Origin: Asaia bogorensis NBRC 16594
Lineage (GTDB): Bacteria > Pseudomonadota > Alphaproteobacteria > Acetobacterales > Acetobacteraceae
Assembly (NCBI RefSeq): GCF_001547995.1
Contig: NZ_AP014690.1
Coordinates: 711,501 to 775,500 of the forward strand
Length of the DNA: 64,000 nucleotides
Direction of reading: 5' to 3'
Each line of letters opens with the position of its first letter. Position 1 is the first letter of the stretch. The notes under the pieces are model-generated. The model saw only the letters and a program-made list of their open reading frames with translations. It did not search any database and had not been told where the DNA came from. The position numbers and the translations under genes were made by a program. This document shows, piece after piece, positions 63,255 through 64,000 of the stretch.

Positions 63255-64000
63255 GAAACACGAGACGCTCAGCCCTGTGGCACGGGAACATTGCGGTGTT
63301 GCTGGCAATCGGTGCCTTGCTTCTTCTGATGCTTGGCGCGGTCGCTGCGCCGCTCTATGCGCGCGCAGTTGGGGTCGATGCAATGGCTTCCAATCTGGCC
63401 GGCACCGTCATGCGCAACGGCCATGCGCAGGATATCATGCAGGCCAATGACAACCCGCTCCATCTGGGGCTCTCTCCCATTGGCCCGTCATGGCGCTGGG
63501 GGCCTTATGCCCTTGGGGCCGATTCACAGGGGCGCGACATTGCTGCGAGACTGCTTTACGGGGCGCGATCCTCGCTGGTCATCGCTTTTTCAGCCGCTTG
63601 TCTGTGCCTGATTGCCGCAACGTTTTGCGGTCTGGCGGCCGGATATTGTGGGGGGTGGGTCGATCTGATCCTGTCACGCGCGCTCGACATTCTCTGGGCA
63701 GTGCCGGTTTATCTGTTCGCCATCAGCCTCAGCGTGGTGACAATCGGCCATGATCTCTCCTATGGCCCGATCCACTTGCGGGCGGACTCACTGCTTCTGC
63801 CCATTCTGATCATTGCGCTCATCTATGTGCCCTATGCGGCGCGGCCCATACGAGCCCGGACGAAAAGCCTGCAGAATGCCGGCTTCGTTCTGGCAGCGCG
63901 TGGGCTGGGGGCGTCGTCACTGCGCATCATCCTGCGCGAAATCCTGCCTCTTCTGGCGGAAACCGTCTTTGTGCTGGCACCGCTCATTATGGCGCTTTGC
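63251..64000 (+). CDS. DppC/OppC-type ABC transporter permease (truncated by the window end)
   Basis: The first 250 residues of a peptide/nickel-type ABC permease. The N-terminal helix (ALLLLMLGAVAAPL), the LGADSQGRDIAARLLYGARS segment typical of DppC proteins and the cytoplasmic EAA loop AARGLGASSLRIILREILP are visible. The reading frame is open to base 64000, so the end lies outside. No DppB-type partner precedes it in the window. Confidence 0.88.
   Translation, partial: MRNTRRSALWHGNIAVLLAIGALLLLMLGAVAAPLYARAVGVDAMASNLAGTVMRNGHAQDIMQANDNPLHLGLSPIGPSWRWGPYALGADSQGRDIAARLLYGARSSLVIAFSAACLCLIAATFCGLAAGYCGGWVDLILSRALDILWAVPVYLFAISLSVVTIGHDLSYGPIHLRADSLLLPILIIALIYVPYAARPIRARTKSLQNAGFVLAARGLGASSLRIILREILPLLAETVFVLAPLIMALC

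Overview
The window (about 60% GC) reads as chromosome of an alphaproteobacterium, most likely an acetic acid bacterium or close relative (Acetobacteraceae). Supporting signs are a circularly permuted two-piece tmRNA, an alpha-type SspB adaptor, flavin-dependent ThyX, the DUF3576 lipoprotein-leuS-lptE-holA block, a tRNA-Arg(CCU) split by a group I intron, and many envelope and sugar/polyol functions. The genus cannot be fixed from sequence alone. Almost all genes are ordinary chromosomal genes; I see no insertion sequence, prophage or CRISPR array.

Left part (1-19 kb): an exported aldose epimerase; a TauE/SafE permease behind a Fur-like box; a TerB/DnaJ co-chaperone; a very large hybrid histidine kinase with a ParD-antitoxin-like N-terminus next to a perfect palindrome; a Tlde1-type (DUF2778) L,D-transpeptidase-fold protein overlapping a small membrane protein; the queuosine operon queA-tgt-queG; azoR with a divergent LysR; a yceI-cytochrome b561-yceI cluster; and an isochorismatase-like/AbrB-permease operon facing a TetR gene whose palindromic operator lies inside the TetR reading frame.

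Middle (19-45 kb): ssrA, thyX, oxyR divergent from ahpC-ahpF, topoisomerase IB, an aldo/keto reductase, a repetitive RTX-like secreted protein, dps, an MFS exporter, two glycosyltransferases, then the phosphate regulon pstC-pstA-pstB-phoU-phoB-phoR behind a three-repeat Pho box. pstS is separate about 2 kb further on. Next come a low-molecular-weight phosphatase and a deleted, frameshifted fructosamine-kinase pseudogene.

Right part (45-64 kb): a GntR-controlled carbohydrate locus (FGGY kinase, DhnA-type aldolase, zinc dehydrogenase, GntR, dihydroxyacetone kinase) whose divergent promoter region carries two copies of the palindrome TGTACGTACA; an amino-acid permease; a dicarboxylate/glutamate symporter; the intron-split tRNA-Arg(CCU); a BTAD/SARP-like regulator; and the housekeeping run DUF3576-leuS-lptE-holA, ending in a truncated DppC-type ABC permease. 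The most interesting items are the tRNA intron, the ParD-kinase fusion with its palindrome, the Tlde1-like pair, the operator inside the TetR gene, and the GntR polyol/ketose locus.
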